A stretch of 6,824 nucleotides of DNA, from contig CAYOWC010000270.1 of NCBI GenBank assembly GCA_964407525.1, positions 1 through 6,824 of the forward strand, written 5' to 3'. Origin of the DNA: DUZB01 sp964407525 (GTDB taxonomy: Bacteria; Desulfobacterota; DSM-4660; Desulfatiglandales; Desulfatiglandaceae). This document shows, in pieces, positions 1 through 6,701 of the stretch. Below the pieces are notes generated by a model. That model had not been told where the DNA came from. It searched no databases and worked only from the letters and a program-made list of their open reading frames with translations. Position 1 is the stretch's first letter; every line of letters begins with the position of its first letter. The translations under genes were made by a program, and so were the position numbers.

Positions 1-1
1 C

Positions 2-1633
2 CTGATAACGGCCCTGATCGGGGGGTGGCTCATTGTTAAAACGATTTCGGAAAAAGGCCCCCAGATTGAAATCACTTTTAAGACTGCGGAAGGTATTGAG
101 GCCGGAAAAACAAAGATCAAGTATAAGGAAATTGACATTGGCGTGGTAGAGGCTGTGGGGTTCAGTAAAAATTTTTCCAAGGTCATCCTGAAAGTTGCCA
201 TGGGTAAAGAAACTGAATCATTCCTTGGACGGGGGGCACAGTTCTGGGTGGTCAAACCCCGTCTTTCCCTTCGTGGCGCTTCCGGACTGGGGACTCTGCT
301 TTCAGGTTCCTATATTGAGATTGAGCCGGGGCAGGGGGATGCACAGACCGATTTTGAGGGGCTTGATAAACCCCCGGTTATCAGAGCAGATGTGGCGGGT
401 ACAAAGATCACGTTGGTCACTCAAAAACTGGGTTCCATTGATACGGGTTCCCCTATCTATTATCAGGGGATTTTAGCTGGTGAGGTTCTTGGATGGGAAT
501 TGGGAAATGACCGGAAAACCATTTTTCTCCATGCCTTTGTCAAGGCCCCCTATAATAAGCTTGTGAAAAGCAATACCTGGTTCTGGGATATCAGCGGGGT
601 GGATCTTTCCATGGGCTCGGAGGGAATCACCATGCGTACGGAATCACTGGCATCCCTTCTTTATGGGGGGATTGCTTTTGAAACTCCGGAGACCCGCGAA
701 GAGATCAAGAAAGATATCCAGGGCCTGGCTTTTACCCTGCATGATAATTATGAGAGCATCCAGGATGCCTCTTTTGTGAAAAAAATAACCTGTGTCCTCT
801 TTTTTGAAGGGTCGGTAAGGGGGCTCAATCTGGATGCCCCGGTGGAGTTCAAAGGGATTAAAGTCGGAGTCGTTAAAGAGATCCGCCTGGAATTTGACAG
901 CTCTGATGCTTCTTTCAGGATCCCTGTTTTGGTGGAGATCGAACCTGAACGCTTTCTTTCAGGAAGGGACAGTGAGGTGGATTCTCCATTAACGACCCTA
1001 TCCACTCTTATCAAACATGGGCTCCGGGCACAATTACAGACAGGCAGTCTTTTGACCGGTCAGTTGTTTGTTGAGCTTGATATGCACCCGGATACCCCGA
1101 TCAGGATGGTGGACAGCACTGGCAGTTTTCCAGAGTTGCCCACCATTTCTGCTGATATGACCCAGATGACCACATCGGTCAAGCATATCCTTGCCAAGAT
1201 GGAAAAACTGAATATTGAGAAAATCGGATCAGAATTTCTGGGCACCCTCGAGGGTGCCAATCGGATGGTGAAAGGTGCAGATAAGCTGGTCAATAAACAT
1301 GAACTTGCAAAGGCCGTAGATGATTTTAAAGCCTCTCTGACTTTTCTAAAACAGATCCTGGGTAAGCTGGACCAGCGGGTTGAGCCCCTTGCCATGAATC
1401 TGGAAAGTGCAATCGGAGCCGGGCGCAAGGCTCTGGAGAACGTCCAGGGCACCCTGAGCCTGGTGGATGAAGTGCTCAGTCCTGATTCGCCTTTTCAGTA
1501 TAGGTTTATTGAGTTGACCACTGATTTGAGTGAGATGGCCCGTTCCATTCGTATCCTTGTGGATATGCTGGAGCGCCATCCCAATGCCCTTATTTTTGGG
1601 AAAGATCCCCCCCCAAAAAAAGGAATAGAATAA
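2..1633 (+). CDS. pqiB: PqiB-like MCE-domain lipid transport protein (5' end outside window)
   Basis: Open reading frame running in from the left edge with no stop. An internal GTG at 143 is not the start, because clear family sequence precedes it (ITALIGGWL membrane anchor, then GPQIEI and EGIEAGKTKIKY). By recall of E. coli PqiB, only about 20-25 residues are missing. Numbering visible residues from base 2: end of the N-terminal membrane helix 1-13; first MCE domain about 20-110 (FWVVKP 81-86, GLGTLLSG from 95); second about 134-228 (ending LLYGGIAF); third about 262-361 (GIKVG near the start, LLTGQLFVELD 351-361); then a long helical region about 375-530. The tail RHPNALIFGKDPP is typical of the family. 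PqiB proteins are anchored in the inner membrane, and their stacked MCE rings plus helical needle form a tunnel across the periplasm for phospholipid or related lipid. Three MCE domains and a length of at least 543 residues fit PqiB rather than MlaD (one domain) or YebT/LetB (seven). PqiA is expected just upstream. Confidence 0.93.
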   Translation: MITALIGGWLIVKTISEKGPQIEITFKTAEGIEAGKTKIKYKEIDIGVVEAVGFSKNFSKVILKVAMGKETESFLGRGAQFWVVKPRLSLRGASGLGTLLSGSYIEIEPGQGDAQTDFEGLDKPPVIRADVAGTKITLVTQKLGSIDTGSPIYYQGILAGEVLGWELGNDRKTIFLHAFVKAPYNKLVKSNTWFWDISGVDLSMGSEGITMRTESLASLLYGGIAFETPETREEIKKDIQGLAFTLHDNYESIQDASFVKKITCVLFFEGSVRGLNLDAPVEFKGIKVGVVKEIRLEFDSSDASFRIPVLVEIEPERFLSGRDSEVDSPLTTLSTLIKHGLRAQLQTGSLLTGQLFVELDMHPDTPIRMVDSTGSFPELPTISADMTQMTTSVKHILAKMEKLNIEKIGSEFLGTLEGANRMVKGADKLVNKHELAKAVDDFKASLTFLKQILGKLDQRVEPLAMNLESAIGAGRKALENVQGTLSLVDEVLSPDSPFQYRFIELTTDLSEMARSIRILVDMLERHPNALIFGKDPPPKKGIE

Positions 1634-1657
1634 CAAAGGGAAATCAGGAGAGATATA

Positions 1658-2314
1658 ATGCAGGTTTTATGGGAAAGGTGCCAATGGATTTTTGTTTTGA
1701 TTCTGACAGGGAGTTTCTTATCAGGCTGTATCGGGACAGCCCCGGTTACTCCCAAATTTTATGTGCTGACCCCGACCCAATATGAGACAAGTCTTGTCAA
1801 CACAGGAGCGCAGACCGGTTCTCAGAATTCCAAAATGGTATCTCTGGAAATCATTTCCCTTGATCTGCCCCAATACCTTGAAAAACCGCAGATCATGACC
1901 CGGACCAGCCGGAATCAGCTGGAAATGGCAGAATACCACCAGTGGGGGGGGAATCTTCGAAAAAATATGATCCGGGTGATTGTCCAGAACATGTCACGGC
2001 TGCTTTCCACCCCCCAGGTGGCTATGCCCCCGCTTCGGTCGTCTGCCCCCCCTGATTTCCGTATTGAAGTGGAAGTGATGCGATTTGAGGCTGACCAGAC
2101 TGGTCAGGTGATGTTCTCAGCCCAGTGGCGGCTGTTCAGGGGAAAAGAAAGAGATGCCCTTGCTACCCAGATGCTTGATCTTGAAAGCCTTGTGCCCGAC
2201 TCCCCCTTGAATATGGATCTCATGGTTTCGGCCATGGCTGATGTTTTGGGGGATTTCTGTCTTGTTATGAGCGAAGAGATTCTCACCCATATCCCAGGAG
2301 CAGCTTCGCAATGA
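1658..2314 (+). CDS. pqiC: PqiC-like outer-membrane lipoprotein (ABC-type transport auxiliary family)
   Basis: A 218-residue protein starting 24 nt after pqiB, with AGGAGAG at 1646-1652 five bases before the ATG, so the two are an operon. The N terminus has a hydrophobic stretch (about 10-21) ending in the lipobox L21-S-G-C24, so Cys24 should be lipidated after signal peptidase II cleavage. The +2 residue is Ile rather than Asp, which predicts sorting to the outer membrane. The mature part opens with KFYVLTP (33-39), the usual start of the DUF330/ABC_trans_aux fold, and has YHQWGGN at the place where relatives carry a conserved Trp-containing motif. In E. coli PqiC (YmbA) is the outer-membrane partner of the PqiB needle, and that role is inferred here from family and position. 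The gene contains a G8 tract (1944-1951) and a C7 tract (2046-2052) that do not break the frame. Overall sequence conservation in this family is low, so the call rests on lipobox, length, opening motif and context. Confidence 0.87.
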   Translation: MQVLWERCQWIFVLILTGSFLSGCIGTAPVTPKFYVLTPTQYETSLVNTGAQTGSQNSKMVSLEIISLDLPQYLEKPQIMTRTSRNQLEMAEYHQWGGNLRKNMIRVIVQNMSRLLSTPQVAMPPLRSSAPPDFRIEVEVMRFEADQTGQVMFSAQWRLFRGKERDALATQMLDLESLVPDSPLNMDLMVSAMADVLGDFCLVMSEEILTHIPGAASQ

Positions 2315-2401
2315 GCACCGCCTCTGACCGGGAAAGATGGTCAGTCTGATCGAGAATGAAATTTATGCATTTTCACACTGGAGCATATAGCCGGAAAAAG
2401 A

Positions 2402-2540
2402 GAACCGCAAAATATCGAACAAGGAACCGCAAAATATTGAAGTGTGGAATCGCTTCGCTCTGATTTTTTCAGAATTAAAAAGATCGATAGAACACCTTCC
2501 TTCAACATTGGACATTCCTTGTTCGATATTGGATATTCGC
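2402..2540. repeat. Imperfect inverted repeat element in the pqiC to LolA-like spacer
   Basis: The core is a perfect 16-bp inverted repeat: AATATCGAACAAGGAA at 2411-2426 and its reverse complement TTCCTTGTTCGATATT at 2515-2530. A second match, TTGAAG at 2437-2442 and CTTCAA at 2500-2505, lies on nearly the same axis, so the whole could fold as a long interrupted hairpin. The left arm also contains a direct repeat: GAACCGCAAAATAT at 2402-2415 and again at 2424-2437, period 22 bp. The right arm has the related words ATTGGACATTCC and GATATTGGATATTC. I recall very similar arms scattered through Desulfobacteraceae genomes, so this is probably a dispersed non-coding repeat, not a gene. No transposase or target-site duplication is visible. 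Confidence 0.75.
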
Positions 2541-2547
2541 TTTTAAT
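2519..2547 (+). promoter_or_regulatory. Weak candidate sigma-70 promoter for the LolA-like/MMPL pair
   Basis: TTGTTC (2519-2524, 3 of 6 matches to the -35 consensus) and TTTAAT (2542-2547, 5 of 6 matches to the -10) are separated by 17 bp. They lie about 60 bp before the LolA-like start codon. Part of it falls inside the right arm of the inverted repeat. AT-rich DNA gives such matches by chance, so this is only a candidate. The second gene pair may instead be read through from pqiBC. Confidence 0.25.
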
Positions 2548-2551
2548 GCAG

Positions 2552-2581
2552 AGCAACCAGCAACCAGCAACGAGTAACCAG
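2552..2581. repeat. Short tandem heptamer array (AGCAACC type)
   Basis: Four consecutive 7-bp units: AGCAACC (2552-2558), AGCAACC (2559-2565), AGCAACG (2566-2572) and AGTAACC (2573-2579), followed by a partial AG. It sits right after the inverted repeat and ends about 27 bp before the next start codon. It does not overlap the ribosome-binding site (AAGGAAA, 2596-2602). Units like this often accompany the neighbouring repeat type in related genomes, by recall. Confidence 0.7.
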
Positions 2582-2607
2582 ATGAACTTTCACAAAAGGA
2601 AACCCTA

Positions 2608-3495
2608 ATGCAACACAAGAAAGAGAGACTACCTGAATGGTCATGGATCAAGGTACCTTTTTTCCTGATTTTCTTCTGGAGCCTGGCCGCTTCAATTTGT
2701 GCCGGACAAATGTCTGAACAGACAGATGGGCAATTATCTGAAGACGGAGAATATCACAGATTAACCGGTGCTGATATCATGACGCAGGTGTTTGAGCGCC
2801 ATAAGCTTTTTCCCTATGTTTATGAAGAGCAGACAATGATCCTTACGGACAATGTCGGCAACAGGGATGTCAGACAGGTCAGGCGGTTTTCCAGAGTGGA
2901 ATCCGACGGTACCATGAAATACCTTCTGGTTTTTGACGACCCTGTTGAAGTTCGGGGGGTGGCCATTCGGTTTGTCCGTTACAATACAGGCATTGTCGAG
3001 AACCAGATCTATCTGCCTGCACTGGGAAAAGAGGTTTCTTCCGGCCAGTCCAAGGGACAGGTCCGTCAGCTTTTGGGGACTGATTTTGCCCTGGAAGATC
3101 TGGTTGAGTCCCTGGATGATTTTAAATATGTAAGGTTGCAGGATCAGACTATTGGCAAAATAGCCCATTTTGTTGTCGAGGCATTTCCATTGGAAAAAGA
3201 TAGAGGTTTCAGTGGGTATAACAAGCGCAGGCTCTTTATCCGGCAGGATAATTTCTTTATTGTACGCACGGATTATTTTGACCTGGGAAACCGTTTCTTT
3301 AAGCAGCTTACCTGCCATGACTTGAAAAGAGTGGATAAGAAAATGTGGAGGGCCAATATGCTGCTCATGGAAGACAAACGGCAGCAGCACACCACCCTGA
3401 TAAAAATTGATCAGCGGGTTTTTTCCCGGGATTATGTACCGCCTGAAATATTTAATTTTAATAAGATGAAGACTAATAAAAATATAGGGAACTGA
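2608..3495 (+). CDS. LolA-like periplasmic protein ('outer membrane lipoprotein-sorting protein' family)
   Basis: A 295-residue protein. The ATG is supported by AAGGAAA at 2596-2602. The N terminus is a signal peptide: basic residues 4-7, hydrophobic core about 16-30, and plausible signal peptidase I cleavage after SICA (residue 32). Cys31 is not in a good lipobox (A-S-I-C), so I expect a soluble periplasmic protein. The mature protein begins its conserved region at LTGADIM (52-58). It then shows the usual beta-rich half-barrel pattern: RRFSRVESDGTMKYLLVFDDP, IYLPALGKEV, and the family signature LLGTDFALEDL at 155-165, close to the GSDF.YEDL seen in relatives. The fold family is related to LolA/LolB, which hold acyl chains in a hydrophobic groove; the cargo here is unknown. 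Relatives are commonly encoded beside MMPL/COG1033 exporters, as here, where the exporter starts 2 nt downstream. It likely receives lipid or lipidated cargo from that exporter. It is not canonical lolA, being longer and lacking LolCDE neighbours. Confidence 0.85.
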   Translation: MQHKKERLPEWSWIKVPFFLIFFWSLAASICAGQMSEQTDGQLSEDGEYHRLTGADIMTQVFERHKLFPYVYEEQTMILTDNVGNRDVRQVRRFSRVESDGTMKYLLVFDDPVEVRGVAIRFVRYNTGIVENQIYLPALGKEVSSGQSKGQVRQLLGTDFALEDLVESLDDFKYVRLQDQTIGKIAHFVVEAFPLEKDRGFSGYNKRRLFIRQDNFFIVRTDYFDLGNRFFKQLTCHDLKRVDKKMWRANMLLMEDKRQQHTTLIKIDQRVFSRDYVPPEIFNFNKMKTNKNIGN

Positions 3496-3497
3496 TT

Positions 3498-6263
3498 ATG
3501 TTTACCCGCTTTCTCATGTTGGGGGCAAATCATCGATTGCTCACCTTGCTGTTTCTGGTACTTATTACCTGTATAGCCGGCCTGGGTCTTCCCCGGCTCA
3601 AAATGGACACGGATGTGTACAGCCTGATACCCCAATCCCATCCTGATAAAAAAGCCTATGATCAGATTGTTCAGGAGTTTGGCTCTGACAATCGATCCAT
3701 TGTCTATGTTAAAGATGAAAATCTTTGGTCGGAGGACAAACTGGCTGCCTTGGAAAGATTGCATTTTGCCCTGGGGAGCCTTGACGCAGTTAAACAGGTG
3801 GACGATCTTTTTACCCTGCGCAGCATTCGGGGCGCTAAAGGAAACATTGAGTCCAAACCCATACTGGAACACGGCCCAAAGGGGGTCGCAGCCATTGAAC
3901 AGGCCCGGTCTGATGCCCTGTACAACCCTCTCCTTCAAAACAATATCATCTCGCGTGATGGAACTGCCACCGCTTTGGTGGTTTCACTTTATGCCCCCTA
4001 TGAGAAAAATAAATCAGATTCCCAAATCAACAAGACATTGGAAGAGACTCTTGAACCGTTCAGGCCGATATTCCAGGATGTTTTTCAGGTGGGGGAGTCC
4101 AGGATAAATGCAGAGCTTAGATCCGTTCTCCATAAAGATCTTAAATTGCTGGCCCCCTTGTCTGTACTGGTTCTTGTGGCCGCCATTCTGTTTTTTCTCC
4201 GTAGCGGGTTTGCCGCCCTTGTTCCCCTGGTCACATCCGGGTTAAGTATCCTGTGGACATTTGGGATTATGGGGTGGATCAATAGCCCCATTAATATTCT
4301 AACAGCCATGCTGCCTTCTCTGGTGGTGGTCATCGGTTCCACTGAAGACACCCATATGATTTCTTGTTATTTTCAGGGGGTTTTCCAGGCCCAAAAGGAC
4401 CACAGAACTTTTGCCACCCGGTTTATGATGAAACACCTGGGCGTTCCCCTGATCCTCACTGTTTTGACCACTGCCCTTGGATTTGCCAGCAATGTGTTCA
4501 ACAGCATAGGTATTATTCGGGACTTTGCCCTGATGTCCACCATTGCCATTCTTGCAAATGGACTGATTACCTGGCTTTTTGTTCCTTTGATACTCTCTGT
4601 TTTCGGTCCTACCCACTCCGGAATTTTTAAAGCGAACAAACACCTTGTGGGGTTGCCTGCCGTCTTTGTTAAGATGTTTGTCCATGTCAAACGCAGATTC
4701 CCCAGGGCCGTTCTTGTGGCAACCGCTCTTCTTTGTGTCTTTTTTGCCTATCAATTTTCCAGGCTGTTGGTGACCAATGATCCCCTCTCTTATTTCAGGA
4801 AGGATCAGCCCCTTATTGTAGACACCCAGACCATTCATGAAAATCTGGCCGGTATGAAATTATTTTTTATTAGCCTGACTGCAGACCGGGAAAAGGCCTT
4901 TCTCGAACCTGAAATGCTCAAAAAACTGGCCGCTATCCAGAATTTTTTGGACAAACAAGAGGTCTTCGATACCAGCCTCTCCCTTGCCGATCATCTTTCC
5001 CTGGTGAACCAGGAGTTTCATGGGGGGGAGAAAGACTATTATAAGGTGCCTGACCGGAAAAAGCTGGTGGCCCAGTATCTGCTCTTTTTTCATCGTCGGG
5101 ATCTGAAAAATTATGTGAACCACGATTTTAGCCGTGCCTGTATCGTTGTTCGTCATAATATAAGTGATTCCAGTTCGTTAAACCGCTATATCCGAGAATT
5201 GAGAGAGGTGGCCCCAGGCATTGTTGGACCCGGAACAAGGGTGGATATTGTGGGGGAAAACCTGATGATCAATGAGGCTGCAGAGGGTCTTATAAAGGCC
5301 CAGATAAAATCGCTGGGTATTCTTCTTGCCGCGATTTTTATCATTACCTCAATTATGTTCACCTCCTTTAAGGGCGGTATCATCTCCTTGATTCCCAGCC
5401 TGATTCCGGCGATTTTAATGTTTGGTATCATGGGGTTTTTGAAAATCCCACTGAATCCTGGAACTGCAATGGTGGCTGTTATCTCCATCGGTATTGCCAT
5501 TGACGGCACCCTTCACCTTTTCTCCCGGTATAATGAATTGTGCAGACGAACCTCGGATTACGATGCTGCCGTACTTGAAACGGTGCACCAGGAAGCCACC
5601 CCCATGGTTACCACCAGTCTGGCCCTGGCATTGGGATTTGGGACCCTTCTTTTTTCCAATTTCACTATTATTGCCCAATTTGGCGCCTTGGCAGCTGCCA
5701 CTATGGTTTTTGCACTCTTTGCCAATCTTCTTATCACTCCCATTATCATGTCCCGGGTTCGGTTGGTCGGTCTCTATCAGATACTGGCTTTGAAAACACA
5801 CAAAGAGGTCCTGGAGAAAAGTCCTCTGCTCCAGGGCATGAGCAACTACCAGAAGCGCAAAGCCATCCTGATCTCGGAACTCAATGAATTTGACAAGGGA
5901 CAGTTATTGTTGGAAAAGGGAACGCTTGGCAGAAGCATGTATCTGATTTTATCCGGCAGGGTGGATGTTATCAGGAAAAAAGGGGATGAAGAAAGACGCG
6001 TTGCCAGACTTGGGCCGGGGCAGATTTTCGGTGAGATTGGCTTTGTAAAGGAAATTGAGCGCACGGCGGATGTCAGGGCAATCACCCCGGTGGAAGTGCT
6101 AAGGTTTGATTATAAAAAACTGGAACAGGATTTGAAGTTTTTCCCCTTTATTGTTGCTAAACTCAATTTTAATATCAGCCGGGTTCTGGGGGAACGTCTG
6201 GCCAATGCCAACGAGGCCATAGACACCCAGGCCTTTCTGGCGGAAAAAGAGCCGGGTGAATAG
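3498..6263 (+). CDS. MMPL/RND family exporter with C-terminal cyclic-nucleotide-binding domain
   Basis: A 921-residue inner-membrane transporter, two nucleotides after the LolA-like stop, with AGGGA at 3486-3490 as ribosome-binding site. It has the two-fold RND layout. Helix 1 is at about 14-31, the first periplasmic domain about 32-214, helices 2-6 at about 218-234, 239-260, 265-282, 316-334 and 343-368. Helix 7 is at about 403-420, the second periplasmic domain about 421-600, and helices 8-12 at about 605-622, 626-646, 651-668, 703-720 and 726-750. Equivalent acidic motifs follow the fourth helix of each half: GSTEDTH (D284, H286) and GIAIDGTLH (D669, H673), probable proton-relay sites of the COG1033 group. 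TNDPLSYF (426-433) is also typical. Residues about 771-900 form a full cNMP-binding fold: SPLLQGMS, EKGTLGRSMYLILSGRVDV, then a phosphate-binding cassette FGEIGFVKEIERTADV with E846, R855 and T856 in the ligand-contact positions. The domain should be cytoplasmic. Substrate unknown; lipid, hopanoid or lipoprotein-like cargo is inferred from relatives and the LolA-like partner. Confidence 0.92.
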   Translation: MFTRFLMLGANHRLLTLLFLVLITCIAGLGLPRLKMDTDVYSLIPQSHPDKKAYDQIVQEFGSDNRSIVYVKDENLWSEDKLAALERLHFALGSLDAVKQVDDLFTLRSIRGAKGNIESKPILEHGPKGVAAIEQARSDALYNPLLQNNIISRDGTATALVVSLYAPYEKNKSDSQINKTLEETLEPFRPIFQDVFQVGESRINAELRSVLHKDLKLLAPLSVLVLVAAILFFLRSGFAALVPLVTSGLSILWTFGIMGWINSPINILTAMLPSLVVVIGSTEDTHMISCYFQGVFQAQKDHRTFATRFMMKHLGVPLILTVLTTALGFASNVFNSIGIIRDFALMSTIAILANGLITWLFVPLILSVFGPTHSGIFKANKHLVGLPAVFVKMFVHVKRRFPRAVLVATALLCVFFAYQFSRLLVTNDPLSYFRKDQPLIVDTQTIHENLAGMKLFFISLTADREKAFLEPEMLKKLAAIQNFLDKQEVFDTSLSLADHLSLVNQEFHGGEKDYYKVPDRKKLVAQYLLFFHRRDLKNYVNHDFSRACIVVRHNISDSSSLNRYIRELREVAPGIVGPGTRVDIVGENLMINEAAEGLIKAQIKSLGILLAAIFIITSIMFTSFKGGIISLIPSLIPAILMFGIMGFLKIPLNPGTAMVAVISIGIAIDGTLHLFSRYNELCRRTSDYDAAVLETVHQEATPMVTTSLALALGFGTLLFSNFTIIAQFGALAAATMVFALFANLLITPIIMSRVRLVGLYQILALKTHKEVLEKSPLLQGMSNYQKRKAILISELNEFDKGQLLLEKGTLGRSMYLILSGRVDVIRKKGDEERRVARLGPGQIFGEIGFVKEIERTADVRAITPVEVLRFDYKKLEQDLKFFPFIVAKLNFNISRVLGERLANANEAIDTQAFLAEKEPGE

Positions 6264-6310
6264 AAAGTGGCTTATGCCGCGGATTAACGTGATATTTTTT
6301 CAGTTGTCGA

Positions 6311-6366
6311 ATAGGCCATTCTCAGATTTCAGGTGTCAGGTGTCAGGAAAAAACCTGGCCGCATTC
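6311..6366 (+). repeat. GGTGTCAGG dispersed repeat, copy 1
   Basis: This 56-bp stretch matches 6765-6820 in the same orientation. Both start ATAGGCC, continue through TTCAGGTGTCAGG, a second GGTGTCAGG and GAAAAAAC, and end CATTC, with scattered differences in between. This copy has two GGTGTCA units directly in tandem, whereas the other copy has an extra 7 bp between its units. It lies inside the nested inverted-repeat element. Confidence 0.65.
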
Positions 6367-6437
6367 AGCTTATTAAACGTAATAACGAATAGTTGCGCTT
6401 ATTACAGTCAGAAAATAGGATGTAGCTACTGAAACCA

Positions 6438-6459
6438 CTGACACCCGAAACCTGACACC
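6438..6459 (-). repeat. GGTGTCAG dispersed repeat core, inverted copy
   Basis: These 22 bp are the exact reverse complement of 6779-6800, beginning CTGACACCCGAAACC. Homology stops at both edges of the 22 bp, so this is the mobile or conserved core without the ATAGGCC and CATTC flanks carried by the two direct-orientation copies. Confidence 0.75.
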
Positions 6460-6556
6460 CCGGTTCCGGAAAAAAAGATTTTTCACGCTAATCGCGATGA
6501 GCCTAAAAAACTAAGGCCAAAACCACTCTCCGGGCTTGGTCCTAACGTCGGCCATT

Positions 6557-6648
6557 AGAGTTGTTCTCTTACTCATATTCTTAATCATAATCGAAGAGCC
6601 CTGGAATAGGTTAAAAAGAGTATGATTAAGATTATGATTATGAACTCT
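6557..6648. repeat. AT-rich long hairpin repeat (AATCATAATC type)
   Basis: CATATTCTTAATCATAATC (6574-6592) pairs with GAGTATGATTAAGATTATG (6618-6636) at 17 of 19 positions. Outside this, AGAGTT (6557-6562) pairs with AACTCT (6643-6648). The loop is about 25 nt (6593-6617). The arms themselves are built from near-repeats of AATCATA/AATCTTA. No coding potential. By recall, strings of this type recur in Desulfobacteraceae intergenic regions, so it is probably another dispersed repeat rather than a locus-specific regulator. Confidence 0.65.
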
Positions 6649-6701
6649 CGAAGGTATTCTTGGATGATCGCATCAAGTGGGCGAATTTAGAACCAATACC
6701 C

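Larger units (their letters stand above)
6278..6496. repeat. Nested inverted-repeat element downstream of the exporter gene
   Basis: The outer arms are CGCGGATTAACGTGA (6278-6292) and TCACGCTAATCGCG (6483-6496), complementary except for one mismatch and one single-base gap. Each is flanked on the inside by a T-run or A-run (6295-6300 and 6470-6476). Inside them lie inverted GGTGTCAG units: direct sense at 6332-6347 and complementary sense at 6438-6459. In the centre GTAATAA (6379-6385) pairs with TTATTAC (6399-6405). The left end lies 15 bp past the exporter stop codon. No open reading frame in it looks coding. It resembles a non-autonomous, hairpin-forming dispersed repeat. Confidence 0.6.

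Noticed and set aside
143..1633. GTG at 143 as the start of the first gene
   Set aside because: The frame is open to the left edge and the 47 codons before it encode conserved PqiB sequence (membrane anchor and first MCE strand), so the gene starts outside the window.
2324..2344. CTGACC/GGTCAG hairpin after pqiC as a terminator
   Set aside because: Only a 6-bp stem with a 9-nt loop and no T-run behind it, so it is not convincing as an intrinsic terminator.
2402..2540. Insertion sequence ends
   Set aside because: Inverted arms are present, but there is no transposase frame between them, no flanking target duplication, and the element is only about 140 bp. A dispersed non-coding repeat is the safer call.
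2341..2556. Minus-strand 71-codon frame in the spacer
   Set aside because: It is the translation of the inverted-repeat element, with no ribosome-binding site or domain. Repeat-derived frames like this are often mis-annotated as hypothetical proteins.
2761..3390. Minus-strand 209-codon frame opposite the LolA-like gene
   Set aside because: It lies wholly antisense to a well-supported secreted protein, shows no recognisable domain or signal, and is explained by codon bias of the real gene.
2608..3495. Lipoprotein assignment for the LolA-like protein through Cys31
   Set aside because: The residues before Cys31 (A-S-I) do not fit a lipobox, which needs a small residue at -1 and usually Leu at -3. 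A signal peptidase I site after Ala32 fits better.
4299..4838. Minus-strand 179-codon frame opposite the exporter gene
   Set aside because: Antisense shadow of the transmembrane segments; low-complexity composition and no recognisable motif.
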